This document shows, piece by piece, positions 1-11,001 of a stretch of 64,000 nt of DNA. The notes beneath the pieces are model-generated. The model was given only the letters and a program-made list of their open reading frames with translations. It did not search any database and had not been told where the DNA came from. Each line of letters begins with the position of its first letter. Within the stretch, counting starts at the first letter, position 1. The position numbers and the translations under genes are program-made. Source of the DNA: Entamoeba invadens IP1 (lineage: Eukaryota > Evosea > Mastigamoebida > Endamoebidae); the NCBI RefSeq assembly GCF_000330505.1, contig NW_004191777.1, forward strand, positions 752,352 to 816,351, given 5' to 3'.

Positions 1-2
1 AA

Positions 3-59
3 GAGCAAATCGGGAACATCCTCGCAACACCAGCTCCACAAATCCCACAGCAGAAATAA
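3..59 (+). CDS. C-terminal tail of a gene cut by the window start
   Basis: An open frame enters from the left edge and ends at a TAA at 57-59. It encodes a short tail ending in ATPAPQIPQQK. The base composition is richer in GC than the DNA that follows, as in the coding regions of this window. Too little remains to name a family. The frame choice rests only on composition and the Pro/Gln-rich tail. Confidence 0.3.
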   Translation, partial: EQIGNILATPAPQIPQQK

Positions 60-190
60 ATTTTTGTCGTATTTTGGTCACACGTGGTATAGTTCTTTTT
101 TATAATTCTTTTATAATATTTTTACTAGTATCTTGGTGATGTGTAAATGCAAGTGGAACTGAATTTGAGGTAGTCAAACTTGAAAAAAAG

Positions 191-731
191 ATGAATTTTG
201 TGAACGAAGACGTCCTCCTTGATAAAGATGCGTTAAACGAAACAGCAGCTTTCACCGTGGAAGAACCTTGTCAATGTCTCGAACTTTCACTTCGAACTGT
301 TTGTTGTGTTTATTGGCTAATTAAACAAAAATGAGTCATAGCGAATATTTGGGTTCTTAATAACATTCACCATCGGCGGGACGTTACTCATCATATGCAT
401 TCCACTACTTGGAACAGTACTTGTTGCACCAACAGTGTTTGCGATTGTCTATACCATTGCTATATCACTCATCTTCTGCTCGATGTTCTTCTTGTATGGA
501 CCAAAGCAACAGTTTAATAAATTGATATCCTCTCCACTCAGATTTATAGCGTTTTTGATATGTTTAGCGACAACGATATTCACACTCTTTTGTGTCTTCA
601 AATTCAGATTCTTGTTGGTCATTATTATATCAATTATTTTACAACTCGCAGCTTCTTCGTTCTACGGATTCTCACTACTTCCCTTTGCGCAAAATATTTG
701 GGAGAAATGCACGAAAGGGAGAAAGGAGTGA
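191..731 (+). CDS. SFT2: SFT2-family Golgi/endosome transport membrane protein
   Basis: Two exons, 191-298 and 342-731, are separated by a 43-nt intron (GTTTGT at 299, TAG ending 341, phase 0) and give 165 residues. The soluble N-terminus (about 36 residues) is followed by four hydrophobic helices. Conserved SFT2 features are visible: RIFGFLITFTIGG at the first helix, FFLYGPKQQF between helices two and three, and a C-terminal SLLPFAQNIWEKC. SFT2 proteins are tetra-spanning Golgi proteins implicated in fusion of endosome-derived vesicles with the Golgi. Without the intron only the last 98 residues would be seen. The start is the first ATG, after an A-rich leader. Family assignment is firm; the role is inferred from yeast. 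Confidence 0.88.
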
Positions 732-926
732 TTCTGTTATTTTGTTCTTTTATGTTTTTTACTATAACATATAAAATTTTAATTATAAAAACAACTAAAG
801 AATTGACTAATATTAAAAAGTTTTCATTGAACGGGTTTGTAGTTAAATTACAATAAAAGAACTTAATTGTACTTTACAAAGAAATAGGCATTCCCTTTGC
901 TAACAGCCGAACTGAAATATTTTTTC

Positions 927-1981
927 ATGGACTTAGCAACAAGTGCACTGGTTGATGGGATTATTCTTGTTGTGTTTTTTGGACTACTTTTAACATTCAC
1001 TGTGATTAATAATTTGTTGCGTGTGTTTAACTTGTTTAGAAACAAACACTTTGAAAGCATTTCGTGGTTGGGGCCAAGAGCAGTTTTTAGAGGCGGAAAC
1101 TATTTTACTTTACTCGTTGGATTTACACAAGGGATTGTTTGTTTGTGTTATGTCAACAAAGGAGATTCATTTGACTTTTTCTTAGGGTATCAGGTGTGTA
1201 ACATGGCGATGACATACGGACTTTTATTTACGTTTTTCTTTACAATAACCACTGTGTTTGTTTTATCTATTTCTTCTTAATTGTGTGGTTCTATTATTTG
1301 ATATTTACAAATTGTTTTAAAAAGCGACTGAATCACAGAAAAAACCAAATTACTCGTATTATGCAGACCAAAGAGTCACAGCTGACTCAGTGGTTTGATG
1401 GGATCAATTCGTTTAATGTTGGATTTTCAGTGCTTGGTCTTGTTTCCAATTTTTCTCTCTTATTATTTAGTGAGTCCTTATGGAATAAACAGGGTTGTTT
1501 TACAAGTTTGTTATTCATATTTTGATGTTTTACACTTAAAAATGGTTGTGGAAAATACCATAAGGGTACTAAGAGGATAGGAGAAGCTGCATATTCTGAG
1601 ACTGTATTTTCGATGTTATTTGGGTTTGAAAGTTCGTTGCAATTTCTCATGTGCACACTTTCGATGACATTATTTATCGTATATTTAAAGCATATTTTTG
1701 GTATTTTCGTCGATGAAGATTTCAAAAAGATGAAAGTCCGAGAGGTGGTCTGTTCCTCTGTAATATTGATAACATTTTTCATTCATGCTATAGCCAGTTT
1801 CTTTCTTAATGGCCTATCGACAGCATTGAATGAAATGACTTCTAAAGATACCAAATTTTATCAGGCATATACCAATTACAGAGACCAGTTTTTAAACCCA
1901 TATACAGATTGGATATTCTTTGTTATTACTGGCGTGACACCATTATTGACTTTGCAGATGATGGTCGATTATCCATTCTAA
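927..1981 (+). CDS. Seven-transmembrane protein, receptor-like topology
   Basis: Three exons (927-1255, 1339-1505, 1581-1981) join in frame to 298 residues. Both introns (83 and 75 nt) start with GTTTGT; the first ends in CAG, the second in TAG. The protein has seven strongly hydrophobic segments, beginning near IILVVFFGLLL, YFTLLVGFTQG, YQVCNMAMTYG, FNVGFSVLGLV, FGFESSLQFLM, VVCSSVILITF and WIFFVITGV. The N-terminus is short with no cleavable signal and the tail is very short (MVDYPF). Topology fits a GPCR-like or transporter-like membrane protein, but I recognise no family motif. Read without introns this would look like three broken fragments. The splice model is inferred from consensus sites and phase agreement. 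Confidence 0.62.
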
Positions 1982-3539
1982 TTCATTTATTTTATATTGT
2001 TGTATTATCAAACGCTTTAATTATATGTACTGTTCTTATTTGTCTTAAAGTTTGTATTCAAACGAGGTGTAAATCCAGGAGATTGGATCATGTGAATAAG
2101 AAATCGAAATGTAAAAAGATAATGTAAAATTCACAAATTGATTTTTATTCGCAATTTGGAATTAAAAATGAGGGGGTTACCCAAAATAATTATTTAAATT
2201 AACACATCAAAAAAAGTAAACCACACATTCAAATTTGGGAGTGAAAGCCACTACATGTCGCTTTTCTTATTTATTGTTTTTTCGTTAAAATGAAGTCGAC
2301 ATTATTCATAGCAAGATAAGTGACGTTAAACTCCAAATTGTGGTTTTAAAAATTGAAGATAAACGAAGATACAATCGATATTTTAATTATTTTCAAACTA
2401 TTATTTCTAGATATGTTTCATATATCGAAATTTTTTCAAAAAAAAGGTGATTTTTATCATTAAGGAAATTACATTGTAATTATAGACTGACAATCTCAAC
2501 TCATTTGAATAAGTTTATTATAAACAATAAAATTTTATCTAATTTTGTGGGATATTTACGTGATTTACAAAGTATTGTTTTATACGAAACTATTAATACA
2601 CTTAATTACTTATTATTAATTATTATAAGATTTGGTCTATTATTGGTGAATTGCTCATTTTTAAACTTTGATTTTCGAAAAAAATAATCTCTGTTTTTAA
2701 TGGGTAATAATGGCGAATAATGCTGATAATTTGTTCAATTGATATATTACGTCATATAATACCGTATTTAAAGGTTTTTACCGTTTTAATTATTTAAAAG
2801 TGAACAATGGGTAATTTCTTTTCGTTAAAGTTTTTGAGAAAAACGAACTGGCAAATTGGAACAATAATCACTTCAATTTAGTAAAAAATTATTTAGCCTT
2901 TGTTATTGATAAAAAACACTTGTTTAAAGAAAAACAACGGGATGATTTCTCAATAACAAACCATGTTTACCAAAATGAAAAAACACCATTTTTTTGAATT
3001 ATTATTAATATGATTATTGTTTTTTAGTACCATTTTTCCCGATTTGTTGCAAAATAAAAGACTGTGTTTTTATTTCAAATAGGAGTAGTCAATTGAAATT
3101 TGAAGAATAATAAAAGTCATTTTAAACAAGTGGTTTTGGGATGATGGAATTACATATATATGAATATTGGTTGTTAATATCATTCAATATTTGTTTTACA
3201 TTACAATAACAATAGCAAAAGTAATTATCTTCCCAAAACATATCAAAACAAATTTCACATCACTTACTTGAAAAAATGTTTATTTTCAACAATTTTATTT
3301 TAAAAATGTTTTAATTGGTACTTCGAACAAGTAAATACCAATAAGAAACACACTTGGTGATTTAATTTATCAGTTTATTTTCGAATACCATTGTAAATTA
3401 ATATTTCCGCATTTGGTGATTGTTTCGATGAAAAATTTTGAAAAAGCGAATACATCCACATAATTCACTAATTATTGAAAATGCCTTTTTTAAAAACAAA
3501 CGATTCGACTATTAAAACTCTCTCAAATTAAATCATTCA
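1982..3539. other. AT-rich intergenic region
   Basis: About 1.5 kb with no convincing gene on either strand. It is dominated by A and T runs. The reading frames in it (for example near 2505-2687) are short and have no codon bias or motif. The last 40 nt before the kinase ATG include AAATCATTCA, which resembles an Entamoeba initiator element. Confidence 0.6.
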
Positions 3540-6464
3540 ATGATCTTTTTACTCTTAGCCACGTCTGTTGTTGCGTTCAATTGTTCCAAAGGTTGCTCAT
3601 CAGGGTGCATTGCAGACTACGCATGTAGTTCAAAGTGTTCGTCTTCTTATGATGACGACAATTCATGTCTTTCGTGCAAAGGTGTCTACACTATTTACAC
3701 GGACGAAACCATTTATTTACCCCGTAACGACGAGTGTGTCCCAAAGAATAATGTTATTGACAAAAACAATTGGCTCCCACCCGATGATAAAATTGAGGAA
3801 ATTTTCTTGAGCACACCAGTTTCATTCACATTTGATGAATCAAGTGATGTTGATTATAGTTTTTGTACATACAATCCAAGATACCGAATTGGAAAATGGT
3901 TTCGACTGGATATGTCAACTATCACAGACCCATATATTTGGATCAAAATGGACAAGGACATTGGAGTGGACGTGTCTATAGACATCAGTCATTCACAAAA
4001 AGGCAGTAAATACGGAATATGCACTGCCCATACCAATTCACCTGTTTCGAAATTAACATGTTCAATGAAAGGCCCTGTAATTAATCCAAGAGATTCAATT
4101 ACGAACAAAGTTATTGTCAATTTTGATTACTTCTTCTTTGTTTCAATGTCTGAGGAACGTACAACTCATTTAAACTTAACCGTTGAGAAGTCTGCTGATA
4201 AGATATGGGATATCTCATATGAAATCAAACAAGATGATATCGACTATTTGTCACAACACTTGGGGACATACCGCGAGCTCCAAATGCCAATGGAAAACTT
4301 TGGGGTCTTCCATTTCCCAGTTTGTATGCCAACGTTCTTACTGAAGATGGTTGTCTTCACTATCAACTTCAATGGTAATTACTCGCTTCTTATCAGCACC
4401 AAAAAGTCAAATAGAATGAATTTTCTAGAAGAATTTGGCGTTATCAATAATGGTGGGAAAGTCTCCACTGAATGTATTGGTCTTTGGAATGGAGCAAGAA
4501 ATGGTGTCCTAACTGAGACGGACCGCCAAGGTATCGAAGTAAAATTGAGTGGTAGCAACAAAACAAGGTACTTCACACTTATTACACCAAACTTTTTCTC
4601 TGATCTCGACGTTCAATACCAAGTGATCTGCCCTAACAACTGTAACCAAGATACTCACAAAGGTGCATGTAACACAAATGAAGCAAGATGTATGTGCATT
4701 GATGGTTATGGTGGCGATGATTGCCATCAACTGTGTTATTACAACAACGCTTGGACTGTAAAAGATTATAGTGGGTTGTGTAAATATGGCACTGAAAATT
4801 GTGACTCCAATTGTGGGTGCGTCAATGGGACTACTCTCTCAAATGACAATTTATGTGTCACCCCCGCANNNNNNNNNNNNNNNNNNNNNNNNNNNNNNNN
4901 NNNNNNNNNNNNNNNNNNNNNNNNNNNNNNNNNNNNNNNNNNNNNNNNNNNNNNNNNNNNNNNNNNNNAATATCACTTTTATATCAATGGATCTGTCAAT
5001 CTTGAGCCTGGTAAGTCTTCAAAATATAATATGAGCCCGGAGTACCTAGACTTCGGCAACGACACAAAACCAACAGAGATTAGAGATACACGCTTTGAGA
5101 AAATCGAAGTGAAAAATTACTCTCGGAACAAAGAGTTTGTTATATCTATAAATATAGAAGTAATAATACTTTAATTGGTTCTAACGTATAGTATGATGAT
5201 AATATTCCATACCCCAAATAACCCAAAATTTGTGTTCCACTTTGAACCACAAGTCGTCTTCTTATCTCCAAGAAGAATGAAATTGGTGACATGCTACATG
5301 ACTATCAACTGCACAACACGAATCCGTGGTATGAAAATACCGTACACTGTGTGGTTCAGTAAATCAAAGTCATCTCTGTTAGAAATTGCTGAACATCTGA
5401 AAGACAAGAACTTCGATGTATGGCAAGCGGACGATCAGACTAAAATGGACCATTTGTGTAAAAAGGTCATCAGACACATTCACCACAATTTCACAATATC
5501 AACAGACGCTGCAAGTTCCACGCACATTGATATGGACGAGTTGAATATCTCTGAGAATCCAATAGCCGAAGGCGCAATGGGTAGAGTGTACATAGGAAGT
5601 TACCGTAGTGTTCCAGTCGCTGTAAAGCAATTTCGATGGGAGAGTTTGAGCACAGAAGAAGTTGAAGAGTTGAAAAGAAATGTGATCCAAGAGTGTGAAA
5701 TCATGAGTAAACTCAGAAACCCGTTCATTGCAAATTACATGGGTTCTGTCACTTACATCCAACAAGTCTCCATGGTGATTCAATTCTTTGTGTTGGGATC
5801 TTTAGGAGAGTACTTAAGAAAGGAAAAGATTGACTATGTGCCGCTTCCATACAAATTAAAAGTTCGAATGCTATACGACACGTCAAGAGGAATGGAGTTT
5901 CTTCATGAAAATCGAATCATGCACTTGGACTTAAAGCCAGATAATCTATTGGTCAATTCATTAGACCCAAATAGTGCGTGTTCCATCAAAATAACAGACT
6001 TTGGAACGTCCCGATTCACTAAAAAGACTATCAAAAATAAAGAAGATAAGGGTCTTGGCACACCCGCTTATGCTGCTCCAGAAACATTCCACGACGAATA
6101 CACAAACGCAGGTGATGTCTATTCATTCGCTATTACAGCATGGGAATTGTATTACCAAGACGAGCCGTATAAGACATTTAAGTCGGTATTTGAAATCAAG
6201 ACATATGTGGAGGAAGGCAAGAGACTTCAGATTGACGAAGGAATGCCGTACTTACTGAAGAACTTAATTGAGACGTGTTGGAACACTTCAGCAACACTGC
6301 GCCCACAATTCGACTCGATCACCAAGAAACTTGTGAAGATCGACGAGGACATATCGGACTTGATGAATCAAGAGTCCGTCAATTATCAAGAGAAAATCGA
6401 GCAAGTCATCAATAAAAGAATGGACCGGCTCAACTCCAGCATCAACTTAATAACAAAGGAATAA
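3540..6464 (+). CDS. Transmembrane TKL-type protein kinase (Entamoeba TMK family)
   Basis: This is a receptor-like kinase: signal peptide (MIFLLLATSVVAF), Cys-rich start (CSKGCSSGCIADYACSSKC), a long ectodomain with CxC/EGF-like motifs around 4660-4850, a 100-N gap, a membrane-proximal all-beta (MSP-like) segment, then a C-terminal kinase. The transmembrane helix is not seen and should lie in the gap. Exon 1 (3540-5134) joins exon 2 (5192-6464) across a 57-nt intron (GTTTGT...TAG, phase 2); the TAA at 5172-5174 is intronic, so the gene is not broken. Kinase motifs are the Gly loop AEGAMGRVY, VAVK, HLDLKPDN (Leu replaces the usual Arg of HRD), DFGTSRF and GTPAYAAPE. Entamoeba encodes many such kinases, thought to sense surface ligands. 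The ligand is unknown. Confidence 0.85.
4869..4968. other. Assembly gap (100 N)
   Basis: A run of exactly 100 N lies inside the kinase gene, between the EGF-like Cys motifs and the juxtamembrane domain. The round number suggests a placeholder rather than a measured length, so true size and frame across it are unknown. The expected transmembrane helix of the kinase must lie here. Confidence 0.95.
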
Positions 6465-6537
6465 ATCAATTGTGTTTTTGAGTTGAGTTTTTGAATGCGA
6501 TTTTAAAGATAAAGAGAAACTTAAAAAGACCAAAGAA

Positions 6538-8724
6538 ATGGATGTGGGTGGTAGACTGTACTTTGAACACAAGAACGAACAACAACAAAAACAGTTTGAG
6601 TTGGAGAAGAACAAATTCAGGTGTGGGAACTTGTTTGAAGGAGTTGTGATATGGGTGACTGGGAACACAACCCCAACAGCTTCCGTGTTAAGGACTTTAG
6701 TTGTACAACGAGGAGGGAAGTGTGAGATGAAGTATTCAACAAAGAATGTGACACATATCGTCGCAACGAACTTATCTTTGTCACACAAAATGAAGTATGA
6801 AGGAAAGGTAGTAGTTCACCCCAACTGGATATTAGATTCAATCAAGTTTGGGACTAAACAGAGTACTGATCAGTACGACGTTATTAATAAAAGTAAAGAA
6901 AAAAGGAAACAGCAAGTGAAGCAATTCGAAAGAAACTTTTTTAATCAAAATGCGGTACTTGCATTCTACGAAATTTGGGAAGTCGTCTTCACAGAGAAAA
7001 TTAGAGAGGAGTTTGTCTTCAAAGGGAACGCGTCTTATCAACATGTGATGAGCATTAAATGCGATTCTGTGTATAGAGACACAGCACTGATGAATCACCC
7101 CGAATTCGATACCAAAGATTTTATTGTATCGAATGGGACAGATAAATCACTCATCAAGTGGTGTAGTGAAGGACTCAAACAAAAAGGTATAACAGAAGGT
7201 ATGACAACAGAACAAGCTCGTAAAATGGTTTCAAATATTAACGTAATAAAAATGGACTTTGAGTTGTATGAGCGTCAAGTAAAGACACTTCTAACGTTGA
7301 TCACTTCAAATTATAAATATTCAGTGATTGCGATATTGAGCTTTGATGAATATATCGTTGGAATACCAAACACTCAATTAAATATGGAGTCACTGTACCA
7401 AACAAAAAATCAAATTGAAAGGGAAATTAAGTGGCCGATGAAAATTGGTGTTGGAGTGAATTCAACAACCGCTTTGATTGCAATGAATTTGACAACATTC
7501 CCACAAATAGGAGTTCTTGTTGATAAAGTTTGTTATTATAATTATCACCCACTGTGTAAAAACACTAATTGGTAGATTGAAGAACAAATCGCACAAGTTG
7601 GTATAGAGAAACTCCCTTTTATAAAAGTGTCCACTTTAAAGAAGTGCATTGCCTTAAATATTACGACATGTGAACAAATTCAGCAACTCAAAGAAATTGA
7701 ATTACTCAAATGTTTTACACATAAAGAGACTGAGAAATTACAGAAGTTGTCACTGGGTAAAGAAATGTATCAAAGTAATGAAAGCTTGACGATAAAGGTG
7801 GAACTCAAACGGAATGTAGTTATAGAGAATGAGGAAGATGAACAAGCGTTTGTATTTCAGATATGTCTTGAAATATCTCGTCTGCTCGAGTACAACAAAG
7901 TGCGAGGGAGTGTGCTGACGTTGAAAATAGAAACGGAGTCGAACGGAGAGTACAATAAAATAGAGAGAACGACTCTCATTAGAGAAACGAGTGACCCATC
8001 TCTCATTAACAAAACCGTCCAATCTCTCTTAAATAAGTTACATGTGGAGTATTCGAACATTAAAACGTTTGTGTTGCACATCAAAAGACTCAAAAAAGTC
8101 ACAACAGCACAAATTAAAGAATCGAACATCTTCCAACAAATTTTGGCAGCTAAACAGAAAGAAAATTCAAATGAGAAACAAATGGATATGAAACAATCAA
8201 ACTTTGTTAACCCCCCAAGAGCATCGCAAATTGATATGACGGTACTCAACGCATTACCTTCAAATTTGAAGAACGAAATTATTCATTATTATGCGAGTGA
8301 TTACAATATATACAATAACCCTCAAATTACATTTGAAAATGAAACAGTGTTTGTTGCCATTCTTTTGTTATTCATTACTTGACAAATGAAAGTAACTTTA
8401 AGAGTCTTCGAAAAGAAAGAAGAAAGAACAGACGACGTCGAGTTGTTTGAAATTGAAAAGAATGAAATTGTAATACCGTTGCTTGTTAAGTACCTCAAGT
8501 CACAAAAAAGACTCACATTATTTCATGCAGAATTAGTCATGCAATACTTGAAGTGTCTCATCAAAAAAAACATGTTCACCGAGGTACTCGAAATCAATAA
8601 TGTTCTCAATAAAACACTCTTAGAAGACAATTTCAAAAACTTTTTGGAGATAGTAAACCACTACACAGACACAATGTATTCGCATGCGTTTGGTCAGTTC
8701 ATCGACTCGATCTATAACTCTTAA
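6538..8724 (+). CDS. REV1: REV1-like translesion protein with a degenerate polymerase core
   Basis: Three exons (6538-7527, 7576-8348, about 8403-8724) give about 694 residues. Intron 1 (GTTTGT...TAG, 48 nt, phase 0) removes an in-frame TAG. Intron 2 starts GTTTGT at 8349; its 3' end is less certain, with an AAG at 8400-8402 giving the right phase. Order of domains: N-terminal BRCT (about 32-115, ending HPNWILDSIKF), Y-family polymerase (about 165-450) with SFDE at 268-271, ubiquitin-binding motif (TVLNALPSNLKNEII, about 552-566) and a helical C-terminal domain as in REV1. That order is specific to REV1, a dCMP transferase and scaffold for lesion bypass. The first metal-binding Asp of the palm appears replaced (SIKCDSVY, residues 172-179) and the YEAR nucleotide-binding motif is not conserved, so the protein may act mainly as a scaffold. 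Confidence 0.75.
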
Positions 8725-8917
8725 AAATGAATTAAAAATCATTCTATTTGTTAATATAAATTATATTATTTTTGTTATTCTATTATATTAATACAGTTTA
8801 CTATATAACAATAGCAATAGTACAGAGAAGTATTTTGGTAGAGAGAAAGAAGAAAAACATCCAGAAAGTGTACCTTGATTTTTTCATAGATGCAAACTTA
8901 GAACGGAATAAGACTAG

Positions 8918-9361
8918 ATGGAAGGAGTTGAAGGAGAAAAGAAGCCAGAAGTAATAAAAGAAGGAGAACACTTCTATAGCGATGAAGAAAACTACGAATC
9001 GATGCCGCCTATTCCACACCCCGTCGAAGTCAAAATAGAAGAAGCGCCAGTTGAGAAAAAAGAAGATGTTCAAGTCATCACACCTCAGCCGAAGTGTTGG
9101 GTTCAAAGTTGCATGAATAAGCCTTGCCAATTTGTTGTACGTATAACTTTGTGGATGAAAGAGAGTGTATTAAAATGCTTTGATTACACATTTTACGTGC
9201 TCGTCAACTCGTCGAAAATCTTCATCCAATTTACAAAACGCCCTGTTGTGAAAAAGGTTATTGGAGGAACAATGACTGTTGCATTAGTTGGTGTTGCGAT
9301 GTACTCTTTTGGTTACATTCCTATGCGATACTTGGAGGAAGTCTCGTCCCTTCTCCTTTAA
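8918..9361 (+). CDS. Hypothetical single-pass membrane protein
   Basis: A 147-residue protein from the first ATG at 8918. The N-terminal 65 residues are acidic and rich in Glu, Lys and Pro (including SDEENYESMPPIP). A middle part has a CxxxxCxxxPC cluster (CWVQSCMNKPC). One clear hydrophobic helix (VIGGTMTVALVGVAMYSFGY) lies near the C-terminus, followed by about 14 residues ending SSLLL. There is no signal peptide, so a cytosolic N-terminus and a near-C-terminal anchor are likely. I recognise no family. A mitosomal or ER tail-anchored protein is possible but unsupported. Confidence 0.6.
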   Translation: MEGVEGEKKPEVIKEGEHFYSDEENYESMPPIPHPVEVKIEEAPVEKKEDVQVITPQPKCWVQSCMNKPCQFVVRITLWMKESVLKCFDYTFYVLVNSSKIFIQFTKRPVVKKVIGGTMTVALVGVAMYSFGYIPMRYLEEVSSLLL

Positions 9362-9450
9362 CAAACATTTTCTTCTTGTTAGGGTTACAGTTTTCTTTTT
9401 TTCATGAACCGAAAGTGCAAAAGAATTGGAAAACCCATATCAACAAGTAT

Positions 9451-9795
9451 ATGACAGGCACGAAAAGCACTTCACCGATGAAGCCAAGTCTTCGCGTTAA
9501 GAAAATGGCGGTTCAAAAGAAGTCGAAAGAAATCGAAGAGAAGAAACCGAAGAAGGACATCGACGAGATCTTCAAAGGAATTAAAGAACGGAAACAAGTC
9601 AAAGCTCTTGAGAAGAAGGAGGCTGAAGACAAAAGGAAGTTGGTTGAAGCTCATAAAGAAGAGGACAAAAGACATAAAGCGAAATACACGGATGATGGGT
9701 TTCGAATTTATTCATTGGAAGAACTTGGACTCGACAAGAATAAAAAAGGCGGAAATACACCACTCTGCCCATTCGATTGCGACTGTTGCCACTAA
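9451..9795 (+). CDS. DUF1764-domain protein
   Basis: The C-terminus carries the DUF1764 signature DDGFRIYSLEELGL, then GGNTPLCPFDCDCCH as the last residues. The middle is a long Lys/Glu-rich basic coiled segment. The family is small, widely conserved in eukaryotes and of unknown function; a human member is C6orf226. The closely spaced Cys residues at the end suggest metal binding, which is inference. The first in-frame ATG is at 9451, giving 114 residues. The open frame extends upstream to about 9376 without an ATG, so a longer form using an upstream exon is possible. Confidence 0.8.
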   Translation: MTGTKSTSPMKPSLRVKKMAVQKKSKEIEEKKPKKDIDEIFKGIKERKQVKALEKKEAEDKRKLVEAHKEEDKRHKAKYTDDGFRIYSLEELGLDKNKKGGNTPLCPFDCDCCH

Positions 9796-9845
9796 TTGAT
9801 TACTTCACAAATTGAACAGTTGATCCAAATTAACAAACACATAAA

Positions 9846-10355
9846 TTAATAAGTTCTTGAAGGATTCTGTTGACTCTGTGTGGCACAGACGAATGAGTCA
9901 AATGATGTTCGCTCAGTGGGAGGGACTTTGTTGTAAATGTAGTTCTGTGATATCTCAAGCTGCAGCTGTAAGTGAGAAATAGTCATTTGGAGCTCGATGA
10001 CCTGCTCGCGCAAATTCTCTTTTTGGAATTGGATGACGTTTGCTTGGGTTAAAGTCTCTTGTAAGTCTCTCTTAAGTGCTGATATCTTTGTTTCATAGAT
10101 GTTAATCATTTTGTTGTAGTTATCACGCGAGTCTTCCAACTCGTCAAAGAGGCGACGGTTCTCTTTCTCCGACTTTTCGAGTTGTTGTTTGAGGTAAAGC
10201 ATCTGCGACTTTTGTGACTTTGGAGGGTTAGTTGGAGTGATAAAGTTTGGGTCTTTCGACGGGTACTCTGGGGTCATTGGAACTTCACTAAAGGACATTG
10301 GTTTTGTATAAGTAGTTTCCCGAGTTTTGTAATAGAACGAAATACAGCGTTTCAT
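9846..10355 (-). CDS. Hypothetical coiled-coil protein
   Basis: A 169-residue protein. Its C-terminal half (from about SQKSQMLYLKQQLEKSEKEN to QLQLEISQNYIYNK) has long heptad-like stretches typical of a coiled coil. The N-terminal part is Pro/Ser/Thr-rich (MTPEYPSKDPNFITPTNPPK). The start is ambiguous: ATGs at 10355 and 10298 are both in frame, and the frame stays open further upstream without an ATG. No enzymatic motif is seen and the family is not recognised. It is convergent with the DUF1764 gene, whose stop is only about 50 nt away. Confidence 0.6.
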   Translation of the reverse strand: MKRCISFYYKTRETTYTKPMSFSEVPMTPEYPSKDPNFITPTNPPKSQKSQMLYLKQQLEKSEKENRRLFDELEDSRDNYNKMINIYETKISALKRDLQETLTQANVIQFQKENLREQVIELQMTISHLQLQLEISQNYIYNKVPPTERTSFDSFVCATQSQQNPSRTY

Positions 10356-11001
10356 TGCCAGACAATGCACTTGGTCAAAAAATGGAGGATTCGCCCATCT
10401 GTTATTTTTACTCAACAACTTAATCAAATTATTACAATATTTATAGTTTTTTGATAACACTTATTAGCTTTTTAATTCGTTGATTCGAAAATCAGTCTTT
10501 TTCTTCATAATTGATGAGCACTTCAGTGCTTTGTGTATGACTTAGATACCATCCGGCATTTATATCGTTAATTATTAAAATACTAGAAAGGAAGGAAAAG
10601 AAACAACTTGATTTTTCAATAACAAAAATTTATTTGTTAAAAAAAGAGGAGAAATAAAAACCGATTATTTTATGTTTTTGTTTTTTTTTGATACAAAAAA
10701 GTTGATAATCCAGAAAAAGAAAGTCAAAATAACATTAAAAAAAACAGAAAACGTCAAACTACTCTTAATTTTCAGATCAAATCCAGATAATTGATTTTTT
10801 GGTGTTAAAAACTACAGAGATATTCCTCCCGATAATTTGCTTTTATACCAAATATGAAAAACACACTTTCAAACAAAAATGAATAAATTCGATTCTTATT
10901 TGATAGGAAAGTCCCGACTTTGTAATGAAACATTCATTTCAAAATCACTGCACTGCGATTAACAGTTGATATGAAAAACCCTACGAATTTGTAAAGTTCA
11001 A
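10356..11001. other. Intergenic region between divergent genes
   Basis: AT-rich DNA between the coiled-coil gene (minus) and cysteinyl-tRNA synthetase (plus). It holds a small inverted repeat, AGCACTTCAGTGCT, at about 10517-10530, and several poly-T/poly-A tracts. No gene is supported. Promoters for both neighbours must lie here. Confidence 0.5.

Noticed and set aside
2505..2687. 60-residue frame in the intergenic region
   Set aside because: Composed almost entirely of AT-rich codons, no promoter element or motif, and surrounded by non-coding DNA.
3540..5174. Reading the kinase ectodomain as a separate soluble protein
   Set aside because: The stop lies in an in-phase GTTTGT...TAG intron, and the joined product matches the transmembrane kinase architecture.
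7528..7575. In-frame TAG in REV1 as a sign of a pseudogene
   Set aside because: It is the acceptor of a phase-0 GTTTGT intron, and the sequence on both sides is open and homologous.
8821..8835. ACAGAGAAG resembling the U6 snRNA core
   Set aside because: The flanking sequence does not match U6 (no following AGCAUGGC-like part), and the site is in the leader of a coding gene.
10517..10530. AGCACTTCAGTGCT hairpin as a possible terminator or snoRNA part
   Set aside because: Only six paired bases; no C/D or H/ACA boxes in the right order nearby.
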